DNA of 64,000 bases, taken from the NCBI RefSeq assembly GCF_000308795.1, contig NZ_BAGK01000244.1, positions 1 through 64,000 on the forward strand, read 5' to 3'. The notes beneath the pieces were generated by a model. The model made no database searches. It worked only from the letters and a program-made list of their open reading frames with translations, and had not been told where the DNA came from. Each line of letters begins with the position of its first letter. Positions within the stretch are counted from its first letter, which is position 1. The stretch comes from Nocardia thailandica NBRC 100428 (lineage in GTDB: Bacteria > Actinomycetota > Actinomycetes > Mycobacteriales > Mycobacteriaceae). Positions 1 to 8,644 of the stretch are shown piece by piece. The position numbers and the translations under genes were made by a program.

Positions 1-739
1 CGCCGCCGGACTTGAGCAGCGGCGAGTCCAGCTTGCTCACCAGCCACTTGTCACCGTGGCGCTCGAGGGTCATCTCGACCGCGAGGTTGATCGGCGTCTG
101 ATCCGATCCGGTGACGTTGGTGCGGTACTGGGCGAAGGTCACCATCGCCTTCGCCTCCTCGGTGGTGCCGGTGATGTACCCGCACTGCACGTCCTCGCCG
201 CGCGAACGGACCTGCTGCTCGATCATCAGGCTCTTGAGCGCGTCCGAGGCGGTGGTGAACTGCTCGAGGTAGTCGCCGGTCGCCCCCGCCTTCATCGACT
301 CGATGTACTGGTCGAGGTTCTTCGAGTAGTCGTAGTTGGCGACGATCTTGCCGTAGGCGCAGGCCGCCGCGGTCGACTCCGAGATCGCGTCCAGCTTCTC
401 GCCCTTGTCGCTGCTCTGCAGGTAGAACACCACGGCGGTGGTCACCGCCGCGACCGCGACCACGCCCGCGGCGCCCGCCGCGAGCCACGCGGTCGGCAGC
501 TTGCCCTTCGGGGCCGCGGGGACGGCCTTCGCCGCCTCGGTCTTCGCGGGCTCGGTCTTCGCGGGCTCGGTCTTCGCCGGCTCCGCCTTCGCGGCCTCGG
601 TCTTCGCCGTTTCGGTCGCTGCCGCCTCGGCCTTCGGCTCGGGCGTCTTCGCCGTCTTCTCGTCGGGGGCTTCGGCCTTCGCCAGGTCCGGCTTGTCCGC
701 CGCAGCCTCGTCCTTCTTGCCGGCGTCGTCGCTGGTCAT
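1..739 (-). CDS. Mce-associated membrane protein (partial, C-terminus beyond window start)
   Basis: The frame opens with ATG at 739 and stays open to base 1, so the C-terminus is missing. The first ~80 residues are charged and low-complexity, with repeated (E/A)(P/A)AKTE units. One transmembrane helix follows (AAGAAGVVAVAAVTTAVVFYL), then an extracellular domain with the form of Mce-associated (Mas) proteins: a conserved Cys-Ala-Tyr segment, YIESMKAGATG, and a domain ending in KWLVSKLDSPLL. Mas proteins are thought to stabilise or assist Mce lipid importers in the cell envelope. The gene lies 128 bp downstream of mceF, the last mce gene, and a hairpin sits in that gap, so it may be transcribed partly separately. 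The family call rests on architecture and position. Confidence 0.8.
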   Translation of the reverse strand, partial: MTSDDAGKKDEAAADKPDLAKAEAPDEKTAKTPEPKAEAAATETAKTEAAKAEPAKTEPAKTEPAKTEAAKAVPAAPKGKLPTAWLAAGAAGVVAVAAVTTAVVFYLQSSDKGEKLDAISESTAAACAYGKIVANYDYSKNLDQYIESMKAGATGDYLEQFTTASDALKSLMIEQQVRSRGEDVQCGYITGTTEEAKAMVTFAQYRTNVTGSDQTPINLAVEMTLERHGDKWLVSKLDSPLLKSGG

Positions 740-828
740 CGAATCAATCCTGCTCTTTCCCGGCACACGAATCGCACCGATCATCTTCGTTCACCCGTGA
801 GCCGGGCCACATGGTCCCGAACGAGTAT

Positions 829-861
829 GCCCGGTCCAGCTGAGAGACAGCTGGGCCGGGC
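829..861. terminator. Hairpin between mceF and the Mce-associated gene
   Basis: Two 13-base arms (829-841 and 849-861) pair with one mismatch around a 7-base loop, GAGAGAC. There is no U-run. It lies just after the mceF stop on the minus strand, so it could attenuate read-through into the downstream Mce-associated gene or protect the 3' end of the mce transcript. Confidence 0.5.
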
Positions 862-867
862 GGTCAC

Positions 868-2046
868 TCACTTCAGCGGCGGAAGTGTCTTCTCGTGGGG
901 ATCGACACCCGGCGGCATCGTCGCGCCGTTGTTCGGCACGTTGGGCCGCGGCGCGTTGGCCGCGCCACGAATCTGCTGGCCGTCGGGCGGGTTCGTGCAG
1001 TAGTTCCACTTCGGGATCGGCCCGTCCTGGATCTCCTCGTTCCGCATGTACTCGGTGTCGTAGTAGCACGTCGGACGCGGCCAGATGTCGATGATGGTGT
1101 GGAACTCGTTGTCGTGCGCGGGGACACCGATCGCCTCCATGCCGATCGCCAGCGACGGGAACAGCGCCCGCAGCGCGGGCTGGCGCAGCTGCGCCGCCCG
1201 GGTGATGGCGACGAAGTTCGACGCCAGGCTGGTGATCGGGTCGGTGGTCGCGTCGAGCACCGCGCCGAGGGTCTGGAACTGACCGGGCGCGTTGTCCAGC
1301 ACACTCTGCAGCTCGGCGTTGGCGTTGTTGAACTGCGTCAGCAGGGCGCCGGAGTTGCGGGTCAGCGTCTGCAGATCGGGCTGGGCGTGCGAGGTCGTCT
1401 CGGCGATGACCCGCAGGTTGGCGATCAGGTTGACCGTCTGCGGCAGCAGGTTGTCCAGGCCGGCCACCACCAGGCTCACCCCGTTGATCAGGCTGCGCAT
1501 CTGGTCGGGGCCGCCGCCGAGGGCGATGTCGAGCTCGGCCAGGATGGTGCTGAACTGCTGCGGGTTCACCTGCGCGATGAGCGCGCTGGTGTCGTCGAGC
1601 ACGGCCCAGACCGGGGTCGGGGTCTTGATCTGCTCGGGGTTGAACTTGATCACCGCGCCGTCGCCGAGGAACGGGCCCTGGTCGGAGTTCGGGCGGAAAT
1701 CGATGTACTGCTCGCCCGCCGCCGACAGCGCCTGCACCGAGATCTGGGTGTCGGCCGGGATCTTGTAGCTCTTGTCGATCTGGGCCTTCGCCGCGATCGC
1801 GGTGCCCTGGTCGATCAGCTCGATCGAGGTGACCTTGCCGATGCGGTGCCCGCGCAGGGTCACGTCGTTGCCCGGCTGCAGGCCGCCGGAGCGGTCCAGC
1901 GTGACGGTCACGTCGTACTCCGTGCGCAGCGGGTTCACGCGCATGACGTTGACGAGCAGGTAGGTCCCGCCGACCAGCAGCACCACGATGAGTGCGGTGT
2001 TGGCCAGCAGGATCTTGTTCCCGAAGAACTTCTTCAGCTTGGACAT
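868..2046 (-). CDS. mceF: Mce family protein MceF
   Basis: 392 aa. An N-terminal uncleaved-anchor helix (about residues 12-33) is followed by an MlaD/Mce domain (YDVTVTLDRSGGLQPGNDVTLRGHRIGKV) and a long helical region that would form the periplasmic tunnel of the Mce importer. The C-terminal tail is proline-rich and ends EKTLPPLK. The start codon shares one base with the mceE stop (TGATG), which suggests translational coupling. As the sixth mce gene of the operon it is assigned MceF. By family knowledge the six Mce proteins form a hexameric lipid shuttle driven by YrbE permeases; the lipid carried here (sterol, fatty acid or other) cannot be told. Confidence 0.93.
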   Translation of the reverse strand: MSKLKKFFGNKILLANTALIVVLLVGGTYLLVNVMRVNPLRTEYDVTVTLDRSGGLQPGNDVTLRGHRIGKVTSIELIDQGTAIAAKAQIDKSYKIPADTQISVQALSAAGEQYIDFRPNSDQGPFLGDGAVIKFNPEQIKTPTPVWAVLDDTSALIAQVNPQQFSTILAELDIALGGGPDQMRSLINGVSLVVAGLDNLLPQTVNLIANLRVIAETTSHAQPDLQTLTRNSGALLTQFNNANAELQSVLDNAPGQFQTLGAVLDATTDPITSLASNFVAITRAAQLRQPALRALFPSLAIGMEAIGVPAHDNEFHTIIDIWPRPTCYYDTEYMRNEEIQDGPIPKWNYCTNPPDGQQIRGAANAPRPNVPNNGATMPPGVDPHEKTLPPLK

Positions 2047-3146
2047 CAGCGTCCTCCCACCCTGCCTTGGACGACCTGCAGCACCTGGATGAAGGTGCCG
2101 ACGAAGTCGTTGACATCGTTCAGGTCGAAGAACTTGCTGTGCGCCGGATCGCTGAGCAGACCGATGTCGAGATTGGTCAGCGTGGCGAACGGCGCCAGCG
2201 ACTTGCCGCGGAACGTGGCGTTCGCGCCCGGGCGGATGGCGTGCAGCTGCTCCATGGTGTAGCCGAAGCTGTCACCGGTGGCCGCCAGCGCGTTCATCAG
2301 GTTGTCCAGGTTGGTGAGCAGCTGGGAGAGCTGATCGCCGGTGGTGGCGGAGTAGTCGCCCAGCGCCGCGCTGGCCGTGGACACCTTGGTGAGCAGGTCA
2401 CCGATCGCCTTGGTGTTCTCCGCGACCGCGCCGATGGCCTGCGGCAGCGTGTCGGCGACCTGGCCGAGCTGGTTCTTGTTGTTCTCGACCGTGTTGGCCA
2501 GCGAGTTGAACTCGGTCAGCACGCTGTCGATCCGCGCGCTGTTGTTGTTGAGTTCGCCGACCACGCCGGTCATCTCGGTGATCAGGTGCGCGAGGTTGCC
2601 GCCCTGGCCGTTGAGGATCGAGCCCAGTTCGGTGCCGAGCCTGCTCAGGCTGGCGACGCCGCCGCCGTTGAACAGCATCGAGACCGAGATCAGCAGCTCC
2701 TCCACGGTGGCGCCGGCCGAGGTGGACGACAGCGGCAGCGTGTCGCCGTTCTCCAGCCTGCCCGCGCCGGGGTTGTTCTTCGGCTCGTTGAGCGCGATGA
2801 ACACGTCACCGAGGGGCGTGGCCTGGCGCAGCTCGGCGGTGCTGCCCTTCGGCAGCACGATGTCCGTGCGGATGTCCATGTCGACCACGGCCTGGAAGTT
2901 CTTGGTCTTGATCGAGGTGACGACGCCGACGTCCGAACCGCCGATCTTCACCTTGGCCTGGTCGGGCAGGTTCAGCGCGTTCTCGAACTCGGCGTGCAGC
3001 GTGTAGGTTTCGCCGCCGGTGCCCGGCTTGGGCAGCGGTAGATCCTCGACCGTGAGACTGCAGCCTGCGGTGGTGGCGGTCACCGTGGCGAGCGCCGCGA
3101 CGGCCAGCAGCGCGCGACGGGCTTTCTGGTTCATTCGTCGGTTCAT
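2046..3146 (-). CDS. mceE: Mce family lipoprotein MceE
   Basis: 366 aa. The N-terminus is a lipoprotein signal (MNRRMNQKARRALLAV..., lipobox TTAGC, lipidated Cys near residue 29), typical of the MceE/LprK-type subunit. The Mce domain follows (YTLHAEFENALNLPDQAKVKIGG) and then long amphipathic helices with heptad-like spacing (VSMLFNGGGVASLSRL..., LLTNLDNLMNALAATG). The ATG overlaps the mceD stop as ATGA. It would be anchored to the outer face of the plasma membrane as part of the Mce complex. Confidence 0.93.
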   Translation of the reverse strand: MNRRMNQKARRALLAVAALATVTATTAGCSLTVEDLPLPKPGTGGETYTLHAEFENALNLPDQAKVKIGGSDVGVVTSIKTKNFQAVVDMDIRTDIVLPKGSTAELRQATPLGDVFIALNEPKNNPGAGRLENGDTLPLSSTSAGATVEELLISVSMLFNGGGVASLSRLGTELGSILNGQGGNLAHLITEMTGVVGELNNNSARIDSVLTEFNSLANTVENNKNQLGQVADTLPQAIGAVAENTKAIGDLLTKVSTASAALGDYSATTGDQLSQLLTNLDNLMNALAATGDSFGYTMEQLHAIRPGANATFRGKSLAPFATLTNLDIGLLSDPAHSKFFDLNDVNDFVGTFIQVLQVVQGRVGGR

Positions 3147-4255
3147 TTCGTCAGTCCGAGCAGGGCGGCGGTGAGACCGTAGTCGGGGCCGAAGTCCTGC
3201 ATGTTTCCGGTCCGGCAGCCGTCGGACTTCATCTGGATCCGCTCGCAGAACACACTCACGATCTCGCCGGACATCGCCGTGCCGATCAATCCGTGCAGAC
3301 GGACGAACCCGCGCTCCTTGTCCATGGAGTTGTTGATGTTCTGCATCAGCAGCGGCACGACGTCGACGATCTCGACCACCTGGGTGGCGTTGTCACGCAG
3401 CTGCTTGGTGACGTTGGTCAGACCCGTCAGCGAGGAGGCCAGCTCCTCCTGGTGCCCGGAGAACGTGGTGCTCGTGTTCACCAGGAACTGGTTGAGCTGG
3501 TCCAGGGTGGCCTGCAGGCCCGGCGACTGCTCGGCGAGCAGGCCCGACAGCGCGGTCATCCGGTTGCTGAAATCGCGCACGGACTGATCGTTCTCGGCCA
3601 GCATCGTGGTCAGCTCGTTGAGCTTGATGATGATGTTGGAGATCGCGTCCTTGTTGTCCACGCCGACCTTCAGCGCGCCCGAGAGCGCGTCGAGGGTCTC
3701 GCGGATCTTCTGGCCGTTGCCGTTGAGCACGGGATAGAGCACCCGGCCCGAGAGCGGGCCGAGCCCGTCCTGGCCCGGCTCCGGCTTCAGCGCCGCGGCG
3801 AACTGGTCGATGGTCTTGATCATCGTGTCCAGCTCGACCGGCGTGCGGGTGCGCGCCTTGGGCAGGTGATCGCCGGATTCGAGGGCGTCGCCGCCGGTGT
3901 AGGGCGGAGTGATCTCGATGTGGCGGTCGGTCACGATCGAGGGGGAGACGATCGCGGCGATCGCGTCCTTGGGGATCTTCACCCCGGGCTTCACCGTCAT
4001 GTGGACCTCGACGAAGGTGCCCTTCGGCACGATCTTGTCGACCTTACCCACGGCGAGGCCGAGGACCATGATCTCGTTGCCCTCGTACATGCCCGCGATG
4101 TTGTCGAAGTCGGCGGTGATCTTCGTCGACCGATTGAGCGCGTCGTCGAAGCTGCTCGGCATGAGCGAGCAGCTGCCGAGCGCCAGCGCGGTCGCGCCGA
4201 TCATCATCGATCGCGCGACGAACCGCGCGCTGCGAAGCGGATTGGTCAGTTTCAT
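3143..4255 (-). CDS. mceD: Mce family protein MceD, with a lipobox-like signal
   Basis: 370 aa from ATG 4255, which overlaps the mceC stop as ATGA; an in-frame ATG 19 codons upstream would lie inside mceC and is less likely. The Mce domain reads ITADFDNIAGMYEGNEIMVLG and is followed by a helical tunnel region. The N-terminus (KLTNPLRSARFVARSMMIGATALALGSCS) resembles a lipoprotein signal ending LGSC, so this operon may have two lipid-anchored Mce subunits (D and E). The C-terminal part has two further cysteines (VFCERIQ and SDGCRTG). Confidence 0.92.
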   Translation of the reverse strand: MKLTNPLRSARFVARSMMIGATALALGSCSLMPSSFDDALNRSTKITADFDNIAGMYEGNEIMVLGLAVGKVDKIVPKGTFVEVHMTVKPGVKIPKDAIAAIVSPSIVTDRHIEITPPYTGGDALESGDHLPKARTRTPVELDTMIKTIDQFAAALKPEPGQDGLGPLSGRVLYPVLNGNGQKIRETLDALSGALKVGVDNKDAISNIIIKLNELTTMLAENDQSVRDFSNRMTALSGLLAEQSPGLQATLDQLNQFLVNTSTTFSGHQEELASSLTGLTNVTKQLRDNATQVVEIVDVVPLLMQNINNSMDKERGFVRLHGLIGTAMSGEIVSVFCERIQMKSDGCRTGNMQDFGPDYGLTAALLGLTK

Positions 4256-5247
4256 CCCTGGCACCCCTCGATGACCTGAACGAAGCACAGCCAGTTGTCG
4301 GGGAACAGCCACGGCAGCGCCACCTCGCCGTAGGGACCGTCGGCGAGCACGTTGTTGAAGTACCGCGCGGTCGGCGCGCCGATCGACAGCAGCCGGTCCA
4401 GGTTGTCCTTGTTCTTCTGCAGGCCGGCCGCCATCGTGTCGAGCTGGTTGATGGTGTCGCCGAACTGGTTGCCGTTCTCGGCGCCGATCTGCTCCAGCTG
4501 ACGGGTCAGCGTGGAGATGTTGTCCAGCAGCTGGCGCAGCAGGTCCTGGCGCTGCATCACCTTGCTCGCGATGGCCTCGCCCTGGGTGATGACCAGCAGC
4601 ACGCTGTTGCGGTTGTCGGCGAGCACCTGGGTGACCCGGTTGAGGTCCTTGAGCAACTGGTCGACCTCGCCGCGGCGCTGGTCGACGACCTTGGCCACCG
4701 CGCCGACGCTGTCGAGCGCCTGGGCGACGAGCTGCGGCGAGTCGCCGAGCTGGCTGTTGATGGTGTTGAGCGAGGCGGCCAGCTTCTTGGTGTCGAGCTG
4801 CTCGAACTTCGGCGTACCGACCTGCACCACATCGGCGATGTTGTACGGCACGTCGGTGTTGTTGCGCGGGATCCGGTCGCCCTTCAGGCCCGAGCCGTCG
4901 CCCGGGTTCAGGTCGACGTAGCGGGCGCCCAGCAGCGTGGCCATCTTGATCGCGGCGTGCGCGTCGGGGCCCAGCTTCACCGAGTTGTTCACGTTCAGGC
5001 TGATCACCACGTGATCGCCCTCGATCTCGGCGCCGGCCACCGTGCCGACCTGGACGCCGGACACGGCGACCTTGTCGCCGACCTTGATGCCCGCGGCCTG
5101 CACGAACTCGGCCTCGACCGTCTGCTGCCCGAACCCGAGCAGCTTGTACACGCTCGAGCCGACCAGCAGCATCACGATGACCAGCGACCCGATGACGCCG
5201 AGCCAGAAATTGCGGTTACCCAGGAAAGTCGTCTTCAGCTTCTTCAT
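4252..5247 (-). CDS. mceC: Mce family protein MceC
   Basis: 331 aa from ATG 5247, which forms an ATGA overlap with the mceB stop. A longer reading frame starts at 5340, but it would run into mceB and add a non-family N-terminus. Residues ~14-37 form one anchor helix (FWLGVIGSLVIVMLLVGSSVYKL), followed by the Mce domain (VEAEFVQAAGIKVGDKVAVSGVQVGTV) and helical repeats. The short C-terminus contains two cysteines (WLCFVQVIEGCQG). Confidence 0.92.
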   Translation of the reverse strand: MKKLKTTFLGNRNFWLGVIGSLVIVMLLVGSSVYKLLGFGQQTVEAEFVQAAGIKVGDKVAVSGVQVGTVAGAEIEGDHVVISLNVNNSVKLGPDAHAAIKMATLLGARYVDLNPGDGSGLKGDRIPRNNTDVPYNIADVVQVGTPKFEQLDTKKLAASLNTINSQLGDSPQLVAQALDSVGAVAKVVDQRRGEVDQLLKDLNRVTQVLADNRNSVLLVITQGEAIASKVMQRQDLLRQLLDNISTLTRQLEQIGAENGNQFGDTINQLDTMAAGLQKNKDNLDRLLSIGAPTARYFNNVLADGPYGEVALPWLFPDNWLCFVQVIEGCQG

Positions 5248-6272
5248 GGCCTGCACACCGCCGAATGCGAGTTGCCACCGATCTGGCTGAAAATGCCGCG
5301 CGGGAACAGGACCCCGTAGAGCGAGACATCGAGGCCACACAGGTAGGCGTTGGCGTGGGTGCCCTCGGAGGTGAAGCGACCGAGGTCGGCCAGCATCGAG
5401 GGCATGTCGATCGCGACCTGGTCCAGCTTGGGACCGTTGGCGATCAGCAGCGTCAGCGCCGCGGTGGTCGAGTTCTGCGCCGCCGCCAGCTTCGGCTGGA
5501 TCTGGTTGACCATGCCGACCAGGGAGGTCGTGGCATCGGCCAGCGTCTCGGTGGAGGCCTGCAGGGACTGGCCCTGGTCGTACAGGCCGCCGATGAGCGC
5601 CCTGGTCTGGGTAATCAGGGTCTCCAATTCATCCCCTCGCTTGGCCAACCCGGACATCACCCCGGACAGGTTGGTGATCACGTCGGACAGGATCGCGTCC
5701 CGGCGCTGGAAGTCCGTCGCCAGCTGCGCGGCCTGGACGATGAACGCCGAGAGCGACACCCCGTCGCCCTGCAGTGCCTGGATCAGCGTCTCCGACATGG
5801 CGTTCACCTCGGCCGGCTCCAGCGCCTGGAACAGCGGCTGGAAACCGTTGAGCAGGGCCGAGATGTCGAACGAGGGCTCGGTGCGCTCGATCGGGATGAC
5901 CGAACCGCTGTCGAGTGCCTTGGGGCTCGGCGCCTTGCCCGGGGTCAGCGCGATGTAGCGCTGGCCGATCAGGTTCTGGTACCGGACAAGGGCTTTGGTG
6001 TCGTCGAACACGGTCTGGTCGCTCTGGACGATGAACGAGACCTTGGCGTCGTTCTTGCCGTCGAGCTCGATCTCCTCGACCTTGCCGACGCGCACGCCCG
6101 CCATGCGGACGTCGTCGCCCGGCCGCAGGCCGAGGACGTCGGTGAAGATCGCGGTGTACTTGCGGGTGTCGCCGTCGACCGTGCGCGCCAGGGTGTTCCA
6201 GACGAGCACGGTGACCAGCAGCGAGACGAGCGCGAAGATACTGAACCCGATCAGTGGCTTGCGGATGCTCAC
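5244..6272 (-). CDS. mceB: Mce family protein MceB
   Basis: 342 aa. The start is GTG at 6272, overlapping the mceA stop as GTGA. An N-terminal helix (LIGFSIFALVSLLVTVLVWNTL) precedes the Mce domain (YTAIFTDVLGLRPGDDVRMAGVRVGKVEEIELDG) and a conserved LIGQRYIALTPG segment. The remainder is helical coiled-coil-like sequence with a Cys-containing end (YLCGLDVSLYGVLFP). It lies between mceA and mceC in a chain of overlapping genes, so it is presumably made in fixed stoichiometry with them. Confidence 0.92.
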   Translation of the reverse strand: MSIRKPLIGFSIFALVSLLVTVLVWNTLARTVDGDTRKYTAIFTDVLGLRPGDDVRMAGVRVGKVEEIELDGKNDAKVSFIVQSDQTVFDDTKALVRYQNLIGQRYIALTPGKAPSPKALDSGSVIPIERTEPSFDISALLNGFQPLFQALEPAEVNAMSETLIQALQGDGVSLSAFIVQAAQLATDFQRRDAILSDVITNLSGVMSGLAKRGDELETLITQTRALIGGLYDQGQSLQASTETLADATTSLVGMVNQIQPKLAAAQNSTTAALTLLIANGPKLDQVAIDMPSMLADLGRFTSEGTHANAYLCGLDVSLYGVLFPRGIFSQIGGNSHSAVCRP

Positions 6273-7771
6273 GCGCCACCCCCGATTTCGGACACTTGCA
6301 GGGTTCCGCCCTTCATGATCGGACCGAGCAGGAGGAACTCGGTGGCCGTCGGCTGCCTGCCGAGGACCTGCGCGATGGCCGCGTTGCCCTGGTAGGAGAC
6401 CGGCTTACCGGTGGCCGCCGGTGCGGGCGCCGCCGCGGGAGCCTGCTTGTCCGGCGCGGCCGCGGGGGCGGCGGCACCGGGCAGGGTGGGCAGGCCGGGG
6501 AGGGTGATCGTGGGCACGAGGCCCTCGAGCGGGGTGCCCGCGAACGGCTTGACCTCGGTGCCCGAGGCCGCCTGCAGCGGCGCGCCCGGCGTGGTCAGGC
6601 CCGGGATGGCGGGCAGACCCGGCACGTTGACCAGCGGCGGCAGGCCCGCGGCGGAGTCCAGCTTGCGCGGCTTCAGGTTCTCCGGCAGCGGCGGCAGGCT
6701 GGCCTCGATCGGCGCGGTGAAGCAGCTCGGGCCCGCCAGCTCGTCGTAGCGCGGGCAGTCGGCGCGGGTGTAGGGCTTGTACGGGGTGAAGGTCAGACCC
6801 GCGTTCCACACCATCTGCTTCTGCGGGCCCCAGTGGAACGTGGTGTTCAGCTTGGCCAGCGAGGTGCCGAAGACCTGGAAGGTCTTGGTGATCGCGCCCG
6901 GATCCACCGCCAGCGAGCCGACGAGGGCGTTCATGCCGACGGTGATGTCCTTGCCGACGTCGGGGTTGTCGGCGAACAGGTCGTTGACCCGGTCGGTGGT
7001 CGCGCCCGCGCCCGCCAGCAGGGCGACGAGCTCGTCGCGCTTGTTGGCGATGGTGCTCGCGGTCTCCACGGAGCTGGCGAGGACGTTCATCAGCTCGGGC
7101 GCGGACTGGTTGAGCGCGTGCGCCGAGGCGGAGAAGTTGTCGAGCATGCCGCCCAGGTTCGGCCCGGCGTCGGCGACCGTGGTCAGCCAGTGGTCGAGGC
7201 GCTGGATGGTCGAGCCGGGGACCCGTCCGCTGCCGTCGAGGGCCTGGGTCAGCGTGCCGAGCACGCGGCCCAGCTGGACCGGGTCGACCTGGTTGAGGAT
7301 GTCACGGACCGTGGTGAGGGTGTCCTGCAGCGCGATGGTGCCCTGGCTGCGGTCCTCGGGGATCTGCGAGCCCTCCTCGAGGTGGGCGGCGTCGGCGCCG
7401 TTGAAGACCAGTTCCACCGAGGTGACGGCGAACAGGTTGCTCGGCACGACGCGCGCGGTGACGTTGGCCGGGATGCCGTCGGCGAACTCGGGCTTGAGCT
7501 CGATGTTCACCTTCTGGGTGGCGCCTTTGTCGGCGATGTCGACGTCCTTGACGGCGCCGACGAGGACGCCGCGGAACTTGACGTCGGCCTGCGAGGGCAG
7601 GCCGTCGCCGGTGGTCGAGAGGTTGGCGACCACGTTCACCTTGGGCACGAAGTAACCCTTGTACCGCGCCATCAGGAAGCCGAGTACGACGGCGAAGACC
7701 AGCAAACCGATGGTGCCCGCCAGGTACAGCTGCTTCATCGTGGGCCCGCGCCCACTGGGATCGATGATCAT
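6269..7771 (-). CDS. mceA: Mce family protein MceA
   Basis: 500 aa, first of the six mce genes after the two yrbE permeases. The ATG at 7771 lies 6 bases after the yrbEB stop, behind a GGGTAGGG-type ribosome site; a second ATG at 7738 is possible. An anchor helix (LYLAGTIGLLVFAVVLGFLMARY) is followed by the Mce domain (VNVVANLSTTGDGLPSQADVKFRGVLVGAVKDV) and the helical tunnel region. After about residue 340 it changes to a Pro/Ala/Leu-rich tail with repeats such as GLPPLVNVPGLPAIPGL. The tail is longer than in the sister subunits and looks disordered. MceA is the subunit that usually caps the complex. Confidence 0.93.
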   Translation of the reverse strand: MIIDPSGRGPTMKQLYLAGTIGLLVFAVVLGFLMARYKGYFVPKVNVVANLSTTGDGLPSQADVKFRGVLVGAVKDVDIADKGATQKVNIELKPEFADGIPANVTARVVPSNLFAVTSVELVFNGADAAHLEEGSQIPEDRSQGTIALQDTLTTVRDILNQVDPVQLGRVLGTLTQALDGSGRVPGSTIQRLDHWLTTVADAGPNLGGMLDNFSASAHALNQSAPELMNVLASSVETASTIANKRDELVALLAGAGATTDRVNDLFADNPDVGKDITVGMNALVGSLAVDPGAITKTFQVFGTSLAKLNTTFHWGPQKQMVWNAGLTFTPYKPYTRADCPRYDELAGPSCFTAPIEASLPPLPENLKPRKLDSAAGLPPLVNVPGLPAIPGLTTPGAPLQAASGTEVKPFAGTPLEGLVPTITLPGLPTLPGAAAPAAAPDKQAPAAAPAPAATGKPVSYQGNAAIAQVLGRQPTATEFLLLGPIMKGGTLQVSEIGGGA

Positions 7772-7777
7772 CGCGCC

Positions 7778-8641
7778 CTACCCCGAGATCCGGATTCCGG
7801 GGTTGATACCCCAGATGGCCAACGTCAACAGAAGGTCGGCGAACACGACCAGGATGATGCACATCTTGATCGCACGGCCCGCCGCGACACCAACGCCCTC
7901 GGGACCACCCGAGGCGAAGAAGCCGTAGTAGCACTGGATGAACGTGGTGATCATGACGAAGACGATCGCCTTGAGCAGCGAGTAGATCACGTCCGTCGGC
8001 ACCAGGAATTGGTAGAAGTAGTGCGAGTAGGTGCCCGAGGCGGTGCCGCCGATCAGCTGCACGGTGACCGAGCAGGCGATGTAGGCGGTGGCGAGGCCGA
8101 GCGCGTACAGGGGCACGATCGCCATGACCGCGGCCATCATCCGGGTGCTGACCAGGTAGGGCAGCGGGCGGATCGCGACCGATTCGAGCGCGTCGATCTC
8201 CTCGGAGATGCGCATGGCGCCGAGCTGGGCGGTGAATCGACAGCCCGCCTGCGCGGCGAACGCGAGCGCCGCCAGCAGCGGCCCGAGTTCACGGGTGGTG
8301 GCGAAGGCCGAGATCGCGCCGGTGATCGGGCTGAGGCCGAGCAGGTTCAGCGAGGTGTGGCCCTGGATGGCCACCGTCATGCCGCCGAAGGCGCTGATGA
8401 TCAGGATGACGCCGATGGTGCCGCCACCGACGACGATGTTGCCGTTTCCCCACGTGACGTCCGACAGCAGGCGCCAGACCTCCTTGGGGTACTGCTTGAA
8501 CGCCAGCGGGATCGAGCCGACCGACCGCAGGAAGAAGAAGACCTGGTGACCGAGCCGGGCCAGCATGTCGACGGGGGCCTTGCCCGCCTTCTTGATCTGC
8601 TGGAGCGGCCGGAGCAGCGGGGGTACGTACGTTGACGACAT
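7778..8641 (-). CDS. yrbEB: MlaE/YrbE family ABC permease, second copy (YrbEB)
   Basis: 287 aa. It has the MlaE permease fold with several membrane spans and the conserved cytoplasmic coupling segment (LGAMRISEEIDALESVAIRPLPYLVSTRMMAA), where EEIDAL is the family signature. It starts with ATG 8641, three bases after the yrbEA stop. With YrbEA it would form the inner-membrane channel energised by an MceG-type ATPase; no such ATPase gene is in this window, which is normal because mceG is usually unlinked. Confidence 0.95.
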   Translation of the reverse strand: MSSTYVPPLLRPLQQIKKAGKAPVDMLARLGHQVFFFLRSVGSIPLAFKQYPKEVWRLLSDVTWGNGNIVVGGGTIGVILIISAFGGMTVAIQGHTSLNLLGLSPITGAISAFATTRELGPLLAALAFAAQAGCRFTAQLGAMRISEEIDALESVAIRPLPYLVSTRMMAAVMAIVPLYALGLATAYIACSVTVQLIGGTASGTYSHYFYQFLVPTDVIYSLLKAIVFVMITTFIQCYYGFFASGGPEGVGVAAGRAIKMCIILVVFADLLLTLAIWGINPGIRISG

Positions 8642-8644
8642 GGC

